DNA of 32,692 bases, from positions 4,394-37,085 of the forward strand of contig DCLA01000081.1 in NCBI GenBank assembly GCA_002320815.1, in the 5' to 3' direction. The position numbers were made by a program, and so were the translations under genes. Source of the stretch: Myxococcales bacterium UBA1660 (GTDB taxonomy: Bacteria > Myxococcota_A > Polyangia > Polyangiales > Houyiibacteriaceae). Positions 1-6,809 of the stretch are shown here, in pieces. The notes under the pieces were generated by a model. That model saw nothing but the letters and a program-made list of their open reading frames with translations, did no database searches and was not told where the DNA came from. The stretch's first letter is position 1. Each line of letters starts with the position of its first letter.

Positions 1-1114
1 CGTCGTCATTGTCGTCATTTCGCCAGCGCACGACGACCGGCCGCCCATCGGCCACCAGCGCGCGACCCCGGCCCTCGCGATACCCGGCGCCGTCGCGCAC
101 TCGACCCTCGGCTCCAGCCACCTGGACCCGGTCCCCCGGCCGTAGCCGATGCAGGACCACCCGGCCCCGCCGCGCGAAGATCCCGCGGGCCGCAAGGTAG
201 TCCCGGTCGAGGCTCTCCGGATCCACCGGGTCCCCCTCGGCGCTCCCCGCGACCAACCCGTCGTGGACCTCCACCGCCCACCGCGCGGCTCCCGCAGCCA
301 CCACGAAGGGCGCAGCGTCTCCCTCGTCGACGTCGTCGCCGCCGAGGGTCCCCACCAGCCGCCAGGCGAGCACCGGATCCCCCAGCGGCGTCAGTACCTG
401 GGCGCCCGCCGACTCGGCGACACCGTCCACCACCGGTCGCCCCTCGAGGGCCTCGGCCAGGGCGCGCGAGCCTCCGGGATCCGCCATCGCGATGCGCGGC
501 GGCGGGCCCAGCGCTTCGAGCCCCTGCAGCACGAGCAGCGGGGTGCTCAGCGCGATGAACGCCATCGAGACGACCACGGCCGCCAACGTGAGCCGGAAGT
601 CGTCGACCCCGTTCAACTGCAGGAGCGCGGTGACGATGAGGCTCGCGACGAACCCGAACGCACCGAAGCCGTATCCGGGTCCCATGACCACCCGATGGAG
701 CCGGCGCATCAGCGCCCCCAAGCGACCGGTCGCGGCTCCGATGGGGTCCCTCGGGCGCGGCATGCCCGTCGACACCACCCGACGCCGCGGCGGACGCAGA
801 CGCCACGAGATCCCCTTCGCGCCCCTCAGCCCGGCCGCGAGCCCCGCCACCGCCGCCGAGGCGAGCAGGGGATGCAGGATGGCCCAGACGAACCAGAGCG
901 TCGCCGTTCCCCGCGGCCCGAGCACCGTCACCACCAAGGCTGGCCATGCCACCAGCATGGCCAGGTAGATCCCGAGGAGCCCCACCCGCAGCCCCCGTAG
1001 CCGCCGGTTTGCCCGGATGGGCGCGTCCAGGCACGCCTCAACGCAGCGCGGGCACCGGGCCCGGTGGGTCCGGGTCGGGCAGCGGGGACAGAAGCGGAGC
1101 GAGTCACGGCGCAC
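1..1114 (-). CDS. Zinc-ribbon membrane protein with GIDE-like domain (3' end missing)
   Basis: The frame opens at a GTG at 1114, with an in-frame TAG 15 bases upstream and an AGGGTAGGA ribosome-binding-like stretch between them. It runs off the left edge of the window without a stop, so about 371 codons are seen. Residues 9-24 hold two Cys-x-x-Cys pairs (CPRC...CPRC), which look like a small zinc ribbon. Hydrophobic stretches at about 42-63, 66-90, 152-167 and 173-196 look like four membrane segments. The region after about residue 225 (VAESAGAQVLTPLGDPVLAW, then RLRPGDRVQVAG) resembles the GIDE/BAM domain of MULAN-type proteins, a family also found in bacteria; this is inferred from motif memory. 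The last visible residues are Asp/Asn rich, encoded by a 9-base tandem repeat. Function is unknown. It is divergent from the hydrolase at 1169. Confidence 0.7.
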   Translation of the reverse strand, partial: MRRDSLRFCPRCPTRTHRARCPRCVEACLDAPIRANRRLRGLRVGLLGIYLAMLVAWPALVVTVLGPRGTATLWFVWAILHPLLASAAVAGLAAGLRGAKGISWRLRPPRRRVVSTGMPRPRDPIGAATGRLGALMRRLHRVVMGPGYGFGAFGFVASLIVTALLQLNGVDDFRLTLAAVVVSMAFIALSTPLLVLQGLEALGPPPRIAMADPGGSRALAEALEGRPVVDGVAESAGAQVLTPLGDPVLAWRLVGTLGGDDVDEGDAAPFVVAAGAARWAVEVHDGLVAGSAEGDPVDPESLDRDYLAARGIFARRGRVVLHRLRPGDRVQVAGAEGRVRDGAGYREGRGRALVADGRPVVVRWRNDDNDD

Positions 1115-1168
1115 GGCGCGTCGATCCTACCCTCGACGGCCCCCGGCGCCGATGCCACCGTGCCCTCC

Positions 1169-1915
1169 ATGCTCGGCCGGCTCCAGCGCAGCCTCCTCTA
1201 CCCCCGCGCCTTTGCACAGCCCGACGAGGCCCTCCTCGACGGGGTGCCGGACCTGGAGCGCTGGACCCTGTCCATCCCCGGAGGCGAGGTGGAGGCCGCG
1301 CTCCTGCGCGCGCCCGGCCCCGAGCCGCGGCCGGCGGTCGTCTTCGCCCACGGCAACGCGGAGCTCGTCGAGTACTGGGCGGGCCCGCTACGACGCTACC
1401 GCGACCACCTCGGCATGCACCTGCTCCTGGTCGAGTACCGCGGCTATGGCCGCAGCGCGGGCGTGCCCTCCGAGAAGGGCCTCGCCGCCGATGCCGCCGC
1501 CTTCTACGACCGCCTGGTGGCGCGGCCCGACGTGGACGCCGCGCGAGTCATCGGTCACGGCCGCTCCCTCGGGGGTGGCGTGATCGGCACCCTCGCCGCC
1601 ACCCGGCCCCTCGCCGGCCTGGTGCTCGAGTCCACCTTCACCTCGGTCCCGGACGTGGTCCCGCACGTCCCGCGCTGGCTCCTACCCGACCGCTACGACA
1701 CGCGCGCCGTGCTGCGCGCCTTTCCCGGTCCGGTCCTCCTGGTCCACGGCACGCGGGATCCCACCATCCCCTTCGCGCACGCCGAACGACTGGCCGCGGT
1801 CTGCGGCGACGGCGAACTCCGTCGCTTCGTCGCCGGCCACAACGACGTGCCCCAGGACGCCCGCTACTGGGACGCGATCGATCGCCTCCTCGAGCGCGCC
1901 GGCGTCCTGCTCTGA
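1169..1915 (+). CDS. Alpha/beta hydrolase, BEM46/ABHD13-like
   Basis: A 248-residue single-domain alpha/beta hydrolase with no signal peptide or membrane segment. The family hallmarks are in order: the oxyanion-side HGNAE at 61-65, EYRGYGRSAG at 89-98, the nucleophile elbow GRSLGG with Ser133, the ESTFTSV strand at 154-160, the acid in HGTRD (Asp197), and the catalytic histidine in GHND (His224). The full Ser-Asp-His triad is therefore present. Such proteins hydrolyse esters or thioesters, but the substrate cannot be read from sequence. An in-frame GTG at 1160 is an alternative start; the reading frame also stays open further upstream, but that part would overlap the divergent membrane-protein gene starting at 1114. 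The intergenic space is only about 50 bases, so the two divergent genes must share promoter DNA. Confidence 0.88.
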   Translation: MLGRLQRSLLYPRAFAQPDEALLDGVPDLERWTLSIPGGEVEAALLRAPGPEPRPAVVFAHGNAELVEYWAGPLRRYRDHLGMHLLLVEYRGYGRSAGVPSEKGLAADAAAFYDRLVARPDVDAARVIGHGRSLGGGVIGTLAATRPLAGLVLESTFTSVPDVVPHVPRWLLPDRYDTRAVLRAFPGPVLLVHGTRDPTIPFAHAERLAAVCGDGELRRFVAGHNDVPQDARYWDAIDRLLERAGVLL

Positions 1916-1925
1916 CGAACGGCGA

Positions 1926-2504
1926 CTAGCGCGCCACGCCGCGGAGCACGATGTCGACCAGGGTCTTCGCCCGGTCGTCGTCGAGGACCTCGCCGAGCAA
2001 CATCGGGTACCAGAAGGCGCCGTGGAGCACCGCGACGGTGGCGCCCACGTCGATGTCCCCGCGCAGCTCCCCCGCCTCGACCCCGCGCTCCAGGATCGCG
2101 GCCACCAACACCGCCCGCGGCTCGACGAAGCGCTCCCGGAAGCGCACCAGGAACTCGGCGTCTCCCTGGGCCGAGGCGATCAGACTCCGGATCGCCGGAG
2201 CGTCTTCGCGCAGGTTGACGAAGAGGTCCCGAAAGTACCGCTCGAGCGCCGCGCCGACCCCGAGGTCCGCATCGGGCGCCCGGACCCAGTCCACGCTCTC
2301 CAGGAAGGCATCGAGCACCAGGTCGGCCTTGCCCGGCCAGCGCCGGTAGAGGGTCTGCCGGCCCACACCGGCCCGTTCCACGATGGCCCGGATGCTCACG
2401 TCCTCGTAGCCCCGGGCGAGCACCAGCTCCCGGGCGGCGGCCATCAACGCCGGCCCTGCCGAGCGGTCCCGCGGGCGTCCCTTGGACGACTCGTCGGCGC
2501 TCAT
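1926..2504 (-). CDS. TetR/AcrR family transcriptional regulator
   Basis: A 192-residue one-component repressor-like protein. Residues about 18-58 form the TetR helix-turn-helix (ALMAAARELVLARGYEDVSI, then VGRQTLYRRWPGKADL), a very close match to the family DNA-binding domain. The remainder is the variable ligand-binding and dimerisation half, rich in hydrophobic and Arg residues. The ATG at 2504 was chosen because GGGAG lies eight bases upstream; another ATG at 2570 would add 22 residues but sits inside the probable operator. It is transcribed divergently from the MFS transporter at 2609, the usual arrangement in which a TetR protein represses a drug or metabolite exporter and is relieved by its substrate. 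That link is inferred from arrangement only. Confidence 0.93.
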   Translation of the reverse strand: MSADESSKGRPRDRSAGPALMAAARELVLARGYEDVSIRAIVERAGVGRQTLYRRWPGKADLVLDAFLESVDWVRAPDADLGVGAALERYFRDLFVNLREDAPAIRSLIASAQGDAEFLVRFRERFVEPRAVLVAAILERGVEAGELRGDIDVGATVAVLHGAFWYPMLLGEVLDDDRAKTLVDIVLRGVAR

Positions 2505-2520
2505 CGAGGCTCCCCGACAC

Positions 2521-2566
2521 TTGCGAGAACGCGGTCTCGTATTACATACGGCACTGCGGTCTCGTA
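2521..2566. promoter_or_regulatory. Probable TetR operator/promoter region
   Basis: Between the TetR and MFS genes there is a locally AT-richer patch. It has two perfect copies of GCGGTCTCGTA at 2531-2541 and 2556-2566 (25-base period), a palindrome CGTAT-TAC-ATACG at 2538-2550, and an inverted pair CGAGA/TCTCG at 2524-2528 and 2535-2539. A TTGCGA at 2521 followed 16 bases later by TACATA at 2543 could be a plus-strand promoter overlapping the palindrome. The operator role is inferred. Confidence 0.5.
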
Positions 2567-2608
2567 ACATGCACCGGTGGGGACCGCCATCGACGGCGCG
2601 GAGTCTTC

Positions 2609-3766
2609 ATGTCCTCGTCCTCCCTCTCTCGGGCCGGCGCCGCGATCCTCCTCGCGGTGGCCAGCCTCACCATCATGGTCGGCTGCGCCATCGTCCCCGG
2701 CCTCCCGCGCATCGCCCGAGCGCTGGACATGGAGGCCCACGCCGGCTGGTTGGTCACCCTGCCTTCCCTGGGCGTCGTCCTCTTCGGACCGGTGGCCGGC
2801 TGGCTCATCGACCGCGTCGGATCCCGCGAGGCCCTCGCCGGCGGCCTGGTCGCCTACGCCGCGTTGGGCCTGGGGGCCCTGGTCGCGCCCGGACCGGTGG
2901 CCATCTACGCCGACCGTCTGCTCCTGGGCGGAGCGACCGCGGTCATCATGGCCGGCGGCACCCACCTCCTCGCCGACTTCTACGAGGGCGAGGCCCGGCT
3001 GGCGATGATCGTCCGGCAGGGCATGGCCATCGAGCTGGGTGGCGTGGTGTTCCTCTTCGTCGGAGGGCTCCTGGCCGAAGTCGGCTGGGCGGCGCCCTTC
3101 GCCCTCTACGCGGTGGCCCTCGTCTTCCTCGGGGGCGTCACCCTCTTCGTCCCCCGGCCGCCTCCCGCTCCCGAGACCGACGTCGCCGCGGCGGTAGCCT
3201 CAGGGCCCCTCGGCGACGTTCTGGCGGCGGCGCTCCTCGCGATGGGCGTCTTTTTCACCGCGGTCATCGTGCTCCCCTTTCGGTTGATGGAGCTCGGTCT
3301 GGGGGAAGCCCAGGTGGGCCACTTCCTCTCCTTCGTCTCGCTGGTGGCCGTCGCCGCGGCGGCGCTGATGCCCCGGGTCGCCCGCCGAGTCGGCGGACGC
3401 TTCACCTTGGCCGTCGCCTTCGCGGCCTTCGCCCTGGGGCACCTCGCGTTCTCGGTCGCGACGGGGGTGGCGACGATGGTCGGCGGCGCGGTCGCGCTCG
3501 GCGTCGGCTTCAGCCTCTCGGTCCCGCTGGTGAACCATCTGGTCGTCGAACGAAGCGCGCCCTCGGAGCGCGGCCGACGCTTGGCGCAGCTCTCGATGGC
3601 CCTCTTCAGCGGGCAGTTCCTGGCGTCGTTCGTCGAGCTCGTCCCCGGTGGGTACGGGCTGCTCTTCGCGTCGGCCGCGGCGACGGCGGTCACCGCAGCC
3701 CTCGCGTTCGGCGGCGCGGAGCTCGCCGCGCGGAGCGCGCTCGCTCAGAAGTCGCAGACGCCGTAG
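2609..3766 (+). CDS. MFS transporter (probable efflux)
   Basis: A 385-residue inner-membrane protein with about twelve hydrophobic segments, the usual size of major facilitator superfamily exporters. The loop between helices 2 and 3 reads GPVAGWLIDRVGSREAL, a good match to MFS motif A (G-x-L-x-D-R-x-G-x-R/K). A longer hydrophilic stretch around residues 185-200 (VPRPPPAPETD) is the central cytoplasmic loop between the two six-helix halves. Substrate cannot be assigned. The divergent TetR gene suggests substrate-induced efflux. The gene ends 22 bases inside the 3' end of the convergent lipoprotein gene (overlap 3745-3766), so the last codons of each are read on both strands. Confidence 0.88.
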   Translation: MSSSSLSRAGAAILLAVASLTIMVGCAIVPGLPRIARALDMEAHAGWLVTLPSLGVVLFGPVAGWLIDRVGSREALAGGLVAYAALGLGALVAPGPVAIYADRLLLGGATAVIMAGGTHLLADFYEGEARLAMIVRQGMAIELGGVVFLFVGGLLAEVGWAAPFALYAVALVFLGGVTLFVPRPPPAPETDVAAAVASGPLGDVLAAALLAMGVFFTAVIVLPFRLMELGLGEAQVGHFLSFVSLVAVAAAALMPRVARRVGGRFTLAVAFAAFALGHLAFSVATGVATMVGGAVALGVGFSLSVPLVNHLVVERSAPSERGRRLAQLSMALFSGQFLASFVELVPGGYGLLFASAAATAVTAALAFGGAELAARSALAQKSQTP

Positions 3767-4821
3767 GCGGTGCCCCCCAGCAAGACGGGCGTGGTGAAGC
3801 CGTAGCAGCTGTAGAAGCTGCTGGTGCAGTCCGGCGAGCTGGTGGGTGACGCGCTCGGGTTCCGGCAGAGGTGGAGACACTCGGGGACCCCGGTCCCCGG
3901 GTCCAGGCAGAGGTAGCCCGGCGAGCAGTCGCCGGTGTCGTCGCAGAGGCTGCCCTGGGTCCCGGTGCCGGGGATCTCCCCGCTGCAGTGGCTCAGGTCG
4001 CGCATCGCCCCGGTGGGCTCCTGGCCCAAGAAGCAGTAGCTCCCGGCGGGGCAGCCGCTGTTCTGCGCGGGTTCGCAGCTCAGGGTGCACACGGTGGCGC
4101 CCGGGATGGTGGCGCCGCCGGTGTCCGCGAGGTCGAGGAGGCAAAGGGACCCCGCGCCGGAGCAGTCGCTGTCCGAGTTGCAGAAGTGGTGGCACCCGCC
4201 GACGGTGTCGCCGAGGCCGAGGCAGGTGTCGCCCCCACGGCAGTCCGCGATGACCGAGCAGGCCCCGCCGGTGTCCGTCGAGCCGGGCGCGGCGCAGCTC
4301 CGGACTCCGTCGGGGTCCATGAAGCAAGCCTGGCCCGCGCCGCAACCACACTGGGGCGACACGAGCTTGCAGGGGGACTCGGAGCAGGCGGTCGTGGAGC
4401 AGCCCGCCGCCCCGCAGGTCTGCCCCGCGCCGCAGAGCGTGTCGTCCGGGGTGAACGTGCAGGAACCGGTGGCCTCGCTGCAGGCGTCGCGAGTGCAGGC
4501 GATGCCGTCGTCGCAGGGGACCGGCGCGCCCGCCTGGCAGACGCCGGCGGCGCAGGCCTCGACGCCGTTGCAGACCAAGCCGTCGTCGCACTCGGCCGCC
4601 GTCGTACAGGCGACGGGCGGCCCGAGGTCCGGATGGCCCGAGTCGGGCGTCGTCCCCGGTCCCAGGTCGATCGGGTTGGGGCCGAAGTCCGACTGCCCGG
4701 CGTCCGGAGTGCCGGTACGACCTCCGTCGACCGAGCTCCGGTCGGACGACCGACGGTCCGAGGACGCGCCCTCGGCGCACGCGACGCCGAGGAGGAGCGA
4801 GCAGGCCAAGAAGAAGCGCAT
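3745..4821 (-). CDS. Cys-rich secreted lipoprotein, myxobacterial type
   Basis: A 358-residue exported protein. It starts with a short hydrophobic signal (MRFFLACSLLLGVAC) whose Cys15 is a plausible but imperfect lipidation site (GVA-C). A Ser/Asp/Gly/Pro-rich linker follows to about residue 68 and then a long disulphide-rich region. That region holds repeated modules of the form C-T-x-x-A-E-C-D-D-G-L-V-C-N-G, the pattern abundant in secreted lipoproteins of Sandaracinus, Polyangium and relatives, together with DxDCxG segments resembling EGF-like or Dickkopf-like cysteine patterns. It is probably surface or periplasmic; no enzymatic motif is visible. It lies 79 bases downstream of the TauE/SafE permease gene on the same strand and overlaps the MFS gene tail to tail. 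Function unknown. Confidence 0.82.
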   Translation of the reverse strand: MRFFLACSLLLGVACAEGASSDRRSSDRSSVDGGRTGTPDAGQSDFGPNPIDLGPGTTPDSGHPDLGPPVACTTAAECDDGLVCNGVEACAAGVCQAGAPVPCDDGIACTRDACSEATGSCTFTPDDTLCGAGQTCGAAGCSTTACSESPCKLVSPQCGCGAGQACFMDPDGVRSCAAPGSTDTGGACSVIADCRGGDTCLGLGDTVGGCHHFCNSDSDCSGAGSLCLLDLADTGGATIPGATVCTLSCEPAQNSGCPAGSYCFLGQEPTGAMRDLSHCSGEIPGTGTQGSLCDDTGDCSPGYLCLDPGTGVPECLHLCRNPSASPTSSPDCTSSFYSCYGFTTPVLLGGTAYGVCDF

Positions 4822-4900
4822 GGCCCTGCAATAGCAGGGGATTCCCGATCGCGCGACGGTGAACGAGGTTCCCGCGGCGAGGGTCGAGAGCGAACGTTCT

Positions 4901-5659
4901 TCAGCGGAGGAGCGCCGCGACGCAAGCCACCGCGGCGCATCCGAGGACGATGAAGCGCAGCACCCGCGAGGGAGCGCGGAGCGCGAAGCGAACGCCCAGC
5001 AGCGCGCCGGTGACGGTGGAGACCGAGAGGAGCAGCCCGTGCGCCCAGCTCACCTGCCCGGCGGCGATGAAGATGCCCAGCGCCACCAGGGTGAAGACCA
5101 TCACCACGACCAGCTTCAGCGCGTTGGCCTCCACCAGCGTACGGCGGGTGAGCCCGGTGAGGACCGCGATGAGCACCAGCCCCACCCCGGCCTGCACGAA
5201 CCCACCGTAGACGCCGGCCAGGAAGAGGCCCGGCGTGCTCCAGCGGCTGGGCTCCCCATCGCCCTCGACCAGGTCCCGAGGAGGCCGGACCATCATGACG
5301 AGCGCGACGGTGAGCATCGAGCCGAAGAGCACCGGCGCGAGCATCTCCCGGGGGACCACCCAGGCGGCGCCCGCGGCGCCGGTGAAGGCGCCGAGCACGG
5401 TGGGCAGCAGCACCCGCAGCACGGTGCCCCAGACCACCGCGCCCGCCTTGTCGAAGCGCCAGGTCGCCGCGAGGGACTGGGCGACCACCGCGATACGGTT
5501 GGTCCCGTTGGCCACGTCGATGGGCAAGCCCACCAGCACCAGGGCCGGCAGCGTGAGGAGGGAGCCGCCACCGGCGAGGGTGTTGATGAAGCCGGCCACG
5601 AGACCGGCTCCGAGGAGCGCCGCGAGCTCCCCCGGGCCGAGGCCGAGGAGCGCGTCCAC
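4901..5659 (-). CDS. TauE/SafE (DUF81) family permease
   Basis: A 252-residue integral membrane protein with about eight hydrophobic helices. The N-terminal signature GFINTLAGGGSLLTLPALV (about residues 23-41) and GLPIDVANGTNRIAV are diagnostic of the TauE/SafE family, whose members move sulfite, sulfoacetate or other small organic anions; the substrate here is unknown. A second half-repeat (GVYGGFVQAGVGLVLIAVLT) shows the family's two-fold internal symmetry. It starts at a GTG at 5659, four bases beyond the stop codon of the aldolase-like gene. A GGAG overlapping that stop codon serves as ribosome binding site, so the two are very likely translationally coupled. Confidence 0.9.
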   Translation of the reverse strand: MDALLGLGPGELAALLGAGLVAGFINTLAGGGSLLTLPALVLVGLPIDVANGTNRIAVVAQSLAATWRFDKAGAVVWGTVLRVLLPTVLGAFTGAAGAAWVVPREMLAPVLFGSMLTVALVMMVRPPRDLVEGDGEPSRWSTPGLFLAGVYGGFVQAGVGLVLIAVLTGLTRRTLVEANALKLVVVMVFTLVALGIFIAAGQVSWAHGLLLSVSTVTGALLGVRFALRAPSRVLRFIVLGCAAVACVAALLR

Positions 5660-5663
5660 CGAG

Positions 5664-6608
5664 CTACTCCGTCTTCTCGATGGCGATCATGTCGGACCCG
5701 GGGTCCAACGATCCGTCGAGGGGCGCCTCCGCGACCAGCGGCTGGCTGCCTTCGTCGTCGGGCGGGATCTCCTCTTCGTCGAAGAGGCCCGCGATGCTCG
5801 ACTCCGAGGCGTCGTCGGGGACCGGAGGAGGCGGCGGAGGCGGAGGCGGCGCCACGCCCTTGGTGGTCGAGGGGGGCGGCGCAGGCTGCGAAGGAGACGG
5901 CTGCGACGGCGGCGGCGGCGGGGGCGCCGGCTGCGAGGGCGGCGCGGACTCGAGGTCGGTGAAGGAGACCCGCGCCGGAGTCCCCAGCGCGTCGGCGCAC
6001 ACCTCGGTCAGGGCGACGGTGCGCATGGTGATGATCTGCGACGCCGAGGGGTCGTTGTCCTCGGGGAAGATGCTTCGGTCCACCATCGCCGCGGCGGCCC
6101 CGAGCTCGAGGAACGACGGCGCGTTCTCCACGTCGATGGATCCGCTGACCAGCAGCGGCACCTTGGGGAAGGTCCGGCGGATGCTCTCGAAGTAGCGCTC
6201 GCCGCCGAAGGCACCCGCCGGGTGCACGCTCACCAGATCGGCGCCGGCTCGCAGCGCGACGTGGATCTCGTTGGGGGTGAGCGCGCCCGCGATGACGGTG
6301 AGCCCGCGGCTCTTGGCCGCGGCGATGACCTCCGGGTCGTTGATGGGCGTGATGACCAGCTCGGCGCCGGCGGCCACCGCCACGGCGACCTGGCTGGCGT
6401 CGACGACGCCGCTGATCCCCACGATGAGGTCGCCGTGGTCGTCGAGCTCGGCGACCACCTCGGTCACGTTGGAGAGCGTGACCGGGATCCCCAGGACGCT
6501 GATGCCGCCCTTGGAGACCGCCAGGCCCCACTCCACGATCCGCTCCTCGATGGGAGCGTCGATGACGGCGACGAGGCCGTGCTCCAAGACGTCTGCAACG
6601 ATGCTCAA
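5664..6608 (-). CDS. KDPG-aldolase-like TIM-barrel protein lacking catalytic Lys and Glu, with Pro-rich acidic tail
   Basis: From the TTG at 6608 this is 314 residues. Residues 10-182 align end to end with KDPG/KHG aldolase (Eda): GLVAVIDAP, GISVLGIPVT, GAELVITPINDPEV, GLTVIAGALTPNEI, HPAGAFGG, SGSIDVEN. The Schiff-base lysine (E. coli Lys133, in KFFPA) is replaced, the segment reading SVHPA with Ser127 in its place. The general-base glutamate (Glu45, in LEVT) is replaced by Gly40 (LGIPVT). Ordinary aldolase chemistry is thus unlikely. Residues about 213-314 are a low-complexity tail with two polyproline runs and an acidic end (DDEGSQP...IEKTE). A tail of this kind is not part of normal Eda. 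The frame is open to an ATG at 6785, but similarity starts only after 6608, so the start is uncertain. It is coupled to the permease downstream. It could be a sensor, scaffold or an enzyme with new chemistry. Confidence 0.78.
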   Translation of the reverse strand: MSIVADVLEHGLVAVIDAPIEERIVEWGLAVSKGGISVLGIPVTLSNVTEVVAELDDHGDLIVGISGVVDASQVAVAVAAGAELVITPINDPEVIAAAKSRGLTVIAGALTPNEIHVALRAGADLVSVHPAGAFGGERYFESIRRTFPKVPLLVSGSIDVENAPSFLELGAAAAMVDRSIFPEDNDPSASQIITMRTVALTEVCADALGTPARVSFTDLESAPPSQPAPPPPPPSQPSPSQPAPPPSTTKGVAPPPPPPPPPVPDDASESSIAGLFDEEEIPPDDEGSQPLVAEAPLDGSLDPGSDMIAIEKTE

Positions 6609-6809
6609 GGGAACCCCGCGACGCAGTCTAGGCCAAGTGCGCGCCCGAGTCCCCATTCCTGGCGAAGCGCTCGGCCGGGCCGAGGCGGTCGGGGTCGCCG
6701 GGGCGCAGGACACGAGGTGTCCCCGCTCCCGGATCCCTCGATTCGCCAAGGGCGACCTACGCACGGCGGCATTTGCGCCAGCCACGGCAGAGACGTAGGG
6801 TCGGCCGCC
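6609..6809. other. Divergent intergenic region, aldolase-like gene / PhoH2
   Basis: About 200 bases separate the two divergent start codons. It should hold promoters for both. A TAGACT hexamer on the minus strand at 6630-6625 is placed like a -10 box for the TTG start at 6608, without a convincing -35. No hairpin, repeat or small gene stands out. Confidence 0.3.

Noticed and set aside
3745..3766. Overlapping 3' ends of MFS and lipoprotein genes as a frameshift or assembly error
   Set aside because: Both proteins end sensibly and convergent overlaps of this size are common in compact genomes; the coaD/DUF1704 overlap here is similar.
3200..4831. Minus-strand open frame of about 543 codons across the MFS and lipoprotein region
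   Set aside because: His/Arg/Leu-rich shadow; the lipoprotein frame has a signal peptide and a regular cysteine pattern instead.
5235..6809. Upstream extension of the PhoH2 frame
   Set aside because: Low-complexity Arg-rich sequence antisense to the TauE and aldolase-like genes; PhoH2 similarity begins exactly at the GTG at 6810.
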